Assembly (NCBI GenBank): GCA_002340405.1
Contig: DDLZ01000104.1
Span: forward strand, 1 to 11,319
Source of the DNA: Bacteroidales bacterium UBA2559
GTDB lineage: Bacteria > Bacteroidota > Bacteroidia > Bacteroidales > Bacteroidaceae
DNA length: 11,319 nt
Direction: 5' to 3'
This document shows positions 8,606 through 11,319 of the stretch, one piece after another (position 1 is the first letter of the stretch; every line of letters begins with the position of its first letter). A program made the position numbers and the translations under genes. Under the pieces are notes generated by a model. It saw only the letters and a list, made by a program, of their open reading frames with translations. It was not told the origin of the DNA and made no database searches.

Positions 8606-8770
8606 TTACTCCTCTAACGGATTAAATATGGTTTTCGGCGCCTTACATATGGGACACTTCCAACTTTCCGGAAGTTCCTTAAAAGGGGTGCCTTCAGCAA
8701 CACCCTGTGAAGGGTCACCACTCTTTGGGTCATAAACGTACCCGCATACTGAACACTTGTACCTCTTCAT
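8606..8770 (-). CDS. Rubredoxin
   Basis: Small one-iron electron carrier of 54 aa, the usual rubredoxin size. It starts [15 protein letters not shown] and has the second Cys pair in [13 protein letters not shown]. The four iron ligands are Cys6, Cys9, Cys39 and Cys42. Conserved aromatics Tyr11, Tyr13, Phe30, Trp37 and Phe49 are present, as is the GDPSQGV...[11 protein letters not shown] core. Lys43 replaces the common Gly after the second Cys pair. In anaerobes rubredoxin gives electrons to rubrerythrin or superoxide reductase, which detoxify peroxide or superoxide. It lies 89 bp downstream of thioredoxin on the same strand. No -7 element is visible in that gap, so co-transcription with trxA under OxyR control is plausible (inference). 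Confidence 0.95.
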   Translation of the reverse strand: MKRYKCSVCGYVYDPKSGDPSQGVAEGTPFKELPESWKCPICKAPKTIFNPLEE

Positions 8771-8799
8771 TTTACAGTTATCTCTTAGTTCATTAATCA

Positions 8800-8867
8800 G
8801 AAATTCTCCTTATGAATTTCGAAATAGTCCTTGGAATCCTCCTATTTAATTGGATTCTCCTATTTAA
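8800..8867 (-). repeat. Short direct and inverted repeats around the trxA stop
   Basis: CTCCTATTTAA occurs twice on the + strand (8839-8849 and 8857-8867). On the - strand this duplicates the end of trxA, including the stop TAG. The copies also give GAATCC...GGATTC (8834-8839 and 8852-8857), which can form a 6-bp stem. A second inverted repeat, GAAATTC / GAATTTC (8800-8806 and 8814-8820), forms a 7-bp stem with a 7-base loop in the trxA-rubredoxin gap. Neither has a T run. They may be mRNA-processing or stabilising hairpins, or only local slippage. Confidence 0.4.
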
Positions 8868-9219
8868 GAAGATGATTGTCTATTATCTCTTTGAGTGAAG
8901 ATTTCGGGAGCGCTCCCTGTGCCATCTGGGGATCTCCTGCTGTAGGACAGAACAATAGCGTTGGAATGCTTGCTATATTAAAGGCTCTGGAAAGCTCTTC
9001 TTCTTTTCCCGTATCGACCTTGTAAATATCAACCTTTCCCGCATACTCCTCGGACAGTTGGTCCAAAACAGGAGCCAGCATCTTGCAGGGTCCGCACCAT
9101 GATGCATAAAAGTCCACGATTGCAGGTTTGTCACCCTTGAATTTCCACTCTTGCGGAGACTCTTTGTAGTTCCATACTTTCTTCAGGAACTCTTCATTTG
9201 TAATGTTAATTGCTGCCAT
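8860..9219 (-). CDS. trxA: Thioredoxin
   Basis: Cytoplasmic thiol-disulfide reductant of 119 aa. The active site WCGPCK is at residues 41-46 (Cys42, Cys45), preceded by the buried Asp of VDFYASW. The cis-Pro loop is SIPTLLF. There is no signal peptide, so it is not one of the exported thioredoxin-like proteins common in Bacteroidetes. Compared with E. coli thioredoxin it has an extended N-terminal segment (WNYKESPQEWKFKGDKP) before the core. It diverges from oxyR with 100 bp between them and has its own good promoter overlapped by OxyR-type half-sites, so peroxide induction is likely. No thioredoxin reductase is in the window. Confidence 0.95.
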   Translation of the reverse strand: MAAINITNEEFLKKVWNYKESPQEWKFKGDKPAIVDFYASWCGPCKMLAPVLDQLSEEYAGKVDIYKVDTGKEEELSRAFNIASIPTLLFCPTAGDPQMAQGALPKSSLKEIIDNHLLK

Positions 9220-9247
9220 ATTTTTCTATTTTAATTTGTTTCTGCTG

Positions 9248-9279
9248 CAAAGATAATAGCCGTTAATGTATAAATCAAA
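9248..9279 (-). promoter_or_regulatory. trxA promoter
   Basis: On the - strand, TTTG (9279-9276), a 20-bp spacer and TATCTTTG (9255-9248) match the Bacteroidetes promoter pattern. The start of transcription would fall near 9243, about 24 nt before the trxA ATG. The -33 element touches the predicted OxyR half-site at 9279-9282, a geometry fitting activation. Confidence 0.7.
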
Positions 9280-9293
9280 TAGAATTATTCTAT
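9256..9293. promoter_or_regulatory. Predicted OxyR operator between trxA and oxyR
   Basis: The + strand reads ATAG-N8-GTAT-N7-ATAG-N7-CTAT. The right half, ATAGAATTATTCTAT (9279-9293), is a palindrome around its central base and fits the ATAG-N7-CTAT half of the E. coli OxyR consensus. The left half is weaker: G for C in the second element, with a one-base longer spacer. It sits between the two divergent promoters and overlaps the -33 of trxA and the -7 of oxyR. That would allow activation of trxA and repression of oxyR. The binding assignment is inference. Confidence 0.55.
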
Positions 9294-9298
9294 CTTTG
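9291..9298 (+). promoter_or_regulatory. oxyR promoter -7 element
   Basis: TATCTTTG matches TAnnTTTG and is identical to the -7 element of the facing trxA promoter. No TTG is found at the right distance upstream. It lies 21 bp before the oxyR ATG, so the leader would be very short. It overlaps the last CTAT half-site of the predicted operator. Confidence 0.5.
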
Positions 9299-9319
9299 TA
9301 TCGATAAAATTGATACACG

Positions 9320-10246
9320 ATGACAATACAACAAATGGAATATTTGGTGGCTCTGGATAAACACCGCCAGTTTGTAAAGGCAGCCGATGCCTGCGGAGTT
9401 ACACAGTCCACTCTCAGCATGATGGTCAAGAAACTGGAAGAGGAGCTGGACACAATCATTTTTGACCGCGATACACAACCTATCAGACCGACAGCGATTG
9501 GCGAGAAGATAATTTCTCAGGCTAAAGTAATTCTCTTCCACACCGAACAGCTTAAGGAGATTACCACCTCGGAAAGGGTTCAGGCCAGCGGCGATGTACA
9601 TCTTGCCATTATTCCCACCGTTGCGACCGATGTGATACCGCTTATAATAAAAAACATACGCAAGGATAATCCGGATATCCACCTCTACGCATACGAGATG
9701 ATGACATGTGACATCCTTGAAAAACTTGACAAGGCCGAGCTTGACATTGCCATTATGGCAACTCCCCCGAAGAACAGCAGCCTTCTTGAAATTCCGCTTT
9801 ACTACGAGAAGTTCTACGCTTATGTCTCCCCGCTCGACCCGTTATACGGCAAGAGCGAACTCAACTCCAGCGATCTTCCGCTTGAGAGAGTATGGATGCT
9901 TAAAGAGAGTAACTGCCTGCGTGACCAGATCTTCTATTTCAGCCACGGCAAATCGGCTTATACCGCAAATTATGAGGCGGGCAGCATAGATACCCTTGTC
10001 AGGATAGTCAACGCAAACGGAGGTTTCACTGTCATTCCCGAACTGCACCTGCCCTTCCTGTCCGATGCCGAAAAAGAGAATGTACGACCCCTTGTCTCTC
10101 CCGATGTTGTCAGAGAGATTTCAATTGTGATAAGACGGGATTTTGTCAGAGAGCGAATACTGAATGAGGTGGCAAACGCCGTCAAGAAATCGATTCCGAA
10201 ACACATGATTGACTCCGGCCTCAAAAAATTCGCCATCAGGATATAA
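9320..10246 (+). CDS. oxyR: OxyR-type LysR family transcriptional regulator
   Basis: Peroxide-responsive regulator of 308 aa. Residues 1-60 are the LysR winged helix-turn-helix (FVKAADACGVTQSTLSMMVKKLEEEL). From about residue 90 follows the substrate-binding-like sensor domain. Numbering matches E. coli OxyR closely: Thr100 (IIPT), Thr129 and Cys199 (SNCLRDQ), which form the peroxide pocket, are all present. Two changes stand out: Asn198 for His198, and Ser208 for Cys208, the partner of the regulatory disulfide. The only other Cys are 25 (DNA-binding domain) and 130. It may therefore respond by sulfenylation of Cys199 or another bond, or be an OxyR paralogue. It diverges from trxA and probably regulates it and itself through the shared 100-bp region. 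Confidence 0.9.
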   Translation: MTIQQMEYLVALDKHRQFVKAADACGVTQSTLSMMVKKLEEELDTIIFDRDTQPIRPTAIGEKIISQAKVILFHTEQLKEITTSERVQASGDVHLAIIPTVATDVIPLIIKNIRKDNPDIHLYAYEMMTCDILEKLDKAELDIAIMATPPKNSSLLEIPLYYEKFYAYVSPLDPLYGKSELNSSDLPLERVWMLKESNCLRDQIFYFSHGKSAYTANYEAGSIDTLVRIVNANGGFTVIPELHLPFLSDAEKENVRPLVSPDVVREISIVIRRDFVRERILNEVANAVKKSIPKHMIDSGLKKFAIRI

Positions 10247-10260
10247 TCCCATTACCTGCC

Positions 10261-10280
10261 GCAATCTTGTAAAAGAATGC
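10261..10280. terminator. Weak hairpin between convergent oxyR and GH3 gene
   Basis: GCAATCTT, loop GTAA, and AAGAATGC form an 8-bp stem with one A-A mismatch. It sits in the 41-bp gap between two stops that face each other, where a two-way terminator is expected. There is no T run on either side, so the call is weak. Confidence 0.25.
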
Positions 10281-10287
10281 GAAACAG

Positions 10288-11319
10288 TTACGGAGCACTC
10301 CAAACCGCCGTTTTAAGGCAGGTTATCATTTTGGTAAGATTGCCTGCTTTCAGGCGGAATTCACCCTCTTCAAGCCGCCAATTTTCATCCTGATCGACAA
10401 AAGCCAGATCTTTCGCCTTAAGGGTGAAGGTCACCGTTTTGGTTTCGCCGGGATTCAGCTCTATCTTCGTGAAGTCACGCAGTCGCTTATTATCGGGAAC
10501 GGTCGATGCCACCAGATCGCTGGAATAGAGAAGTACGGACTCCTTGCCTTTGACCGAACCCGTGTTCGTGACTTTGACCGACACGGTCAAAACGTCATCG
10601 GGAGTAAAGGCGATATTGTCAACCGTCAGATCCGAATATTCAAATGTGGTATAGCTCAAACCGTACCCAAACGGCCAGAGGAGCGAGACCTTCGCATCAT
10701 AATTGTAGGCCCCTGTCATGGTACCCACCTCTTCGCTGACCTTATAGTCATAATTTGCAAGCGAATTGATTTCACGCGGATATGTATAGGGCATCTTTGC
10801 CGAAAAACAGGCATCGCCCGTAATCAGATTGGCAAGTGCATCGCCACCGTAATTGCCGGGTAGCAGGATATTGATTACTGCCTTTGCCAACGGTTCAATA
10901 TCGGTTATCAGACGCGGACGGCCTTCGTTCAGAACAAGAATTATAGGTTTGCCGGTCTTTGCCAGTTCCTTGACAAGGTTACGCTGGTTCTCCGAGAGCC
11001 AAAGGTCCGTCAGGTTACCGGGAGTTTCGCAGTAGCTGTTTTCACCTATGCAGGCAACAATGACATCGGCCCTTCTTGCCGCCGCTACAGCCCTTCCAAT
11101 CTGAGGCTCGTTCTCTTCGTAATACTGGCCGTGTTCCCTATAGGTTACGCCCTGCTCCAAAATGACGTTTTTGGTTCCGAACGTGTTGCAGAACGCCTCG
11201 TAGATAGTGTTGTACTGTGAAGCCAGATCCTCAACGCCGCTACCCTGCCACGAATAGGTCCAGCCGCCGTTCAGACAACGCATCTGGTTGGCATTCGGAC
11301 CGGTCAGAAGTATTCTGGT
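10288..11319 (-). CDS. Glycoside hydrolase family 3 protein, C-terminal part (5' partial)
   Basis: C-terminal 343 residues of a GH3 enzyme (beta-glucosidase, beta-xylosidase or similar). The frame is open through the window edge ([17 protein letters not shown]), so the internal Met at 11283 is not the start. The N-terminal TIM barrel with the Asp nucleophile lies outside. Visible parts: the GH3 C-terminal alpha/beta domain with [17 protein letters not shown], where Glu98 of this fragment is the likely acid/base; then [25 protein letters not shown], and the [15 protein letters not shown] motif (about 217-229). A C-terminal fibronectin-III-like domain follows. Substrate cannot be told from this part. 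Bacteroidales carry many such enzymes for plant or host glycans, often exported; the signal peptide would be outside. Convergent with oxyR; no related genes are in view. Confidence 0.93.
   Translation of the reverse strand, partial: TRILLTGPNANQMRCLNGGWTYSWQGSGVEDLASQYNTIYEAFCNTFGTKNVILEQGVTYREHGQYYEENEPQIGRAVAAARRADVIVACIGENSYCETPGNLTDLWLSENQRNLVKELAKTGKPIILVLNEGRPRLITDIEPLAKAVINILLPGNYGGDALANLITGDACFSAKMPYTYPREINSLANYDYKVSEEVGTMTGAYNYDAKVSLLWPFGYGLSYTTFEYSDLTVDNIAFTPDDVLTVSVKVTNTGSVKGKESVLLYSSDLVASTVPDNKRLRDFTKIELNPGETKTVTFTLKAKDLAFVDQDENWRLEEGEFRLKAGNLTKMITCLKTAVWSAP

Noticed and set aside
8003..8617. + strand open frame (204 codons) over the start of leuA and the leader region
   Set aside because: It is antisense to leuA, the attenuator and the leader peptide, with no family resemblance. 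The regulatory features on the other strand explain the sequence better.
10319..10360. Inverted repeat GCCTGCTTTCAGGC inside the end of the GH3 gene
   Set aside because: It lies inside the coding region, with a 5-bp stem and no T run, so it is not supported as a terminator.

Overview
The window looks like a chromosomal segment from a Bacteroidales bacterium (phylum Bacteroidota); genus and species cannot be read from it. Three things point there. Promoters fit the Bacteroidetes pattern (TTG, then about 20 bp, then TAnnTTTG). Start codons follow A/T-rich stretches instead of Shine-Dalgarno sites. The order leuA-leuC-leuD-second leuA-like gene-leuB, as I recall it, is the Bacteroides-type order. 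I see no tRNA, rRNA, CRISPR array, insertion sequence or phage gene.

Left part (1-2115, + strand): the 3' part of a Fic-family AMP-transferase gene, cysteine synthase A (cysK), and a secreted DUF3237 protein. The DUF3237 stop region overlaps the convergent leuB by 8 bp.

Centre (2108-8568, - strand): a complete branched-chain amino-acid operon reading leftwards. It runs promoter, 21-codon leader peptide, attenuator hairpin, leuA, leuC, one open frame joining leuD to a second LeuA/CimA-type synthase, then leuB. The leader peptide is not among the obvious long ORFs. It carries Leu codons at positions 3, 4 and 6 and Ile codons at 8, 9, 11, 12, 13 and 16. It is followed by a 10-bp terminator hairpin with a 7-T tail. 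The last codons of the leader repeat the 3' arm of the terminator, so they can act as an antiterminator strand. This is the full logic of ribosome-mediated transcription attenuation. The excess of Ile codons fits a second synthase that feeds isoleucine synthesis through citramalate, using the shared LeuCD and LeuB steps.

Right part (8606-10246): a redox cluster. Rubredoxin (54 aa) and thioredoxin lie on the - strand, divergent from an OxyR-type LysR regulator on the + strand. The 100-bp shared region holds two facing TATCTTTG -7 elements and an OxyR-like run of ATAG/CTAT half-sites. The OxyR homologue keeps Cys199 but has Ser at the place of E. coli Cys208.

Right end (10288-11319, - strand): the C-terminal part of a glycoside hydrolase family 3 enzyme, cut by the window edge and convergent with oxyR.
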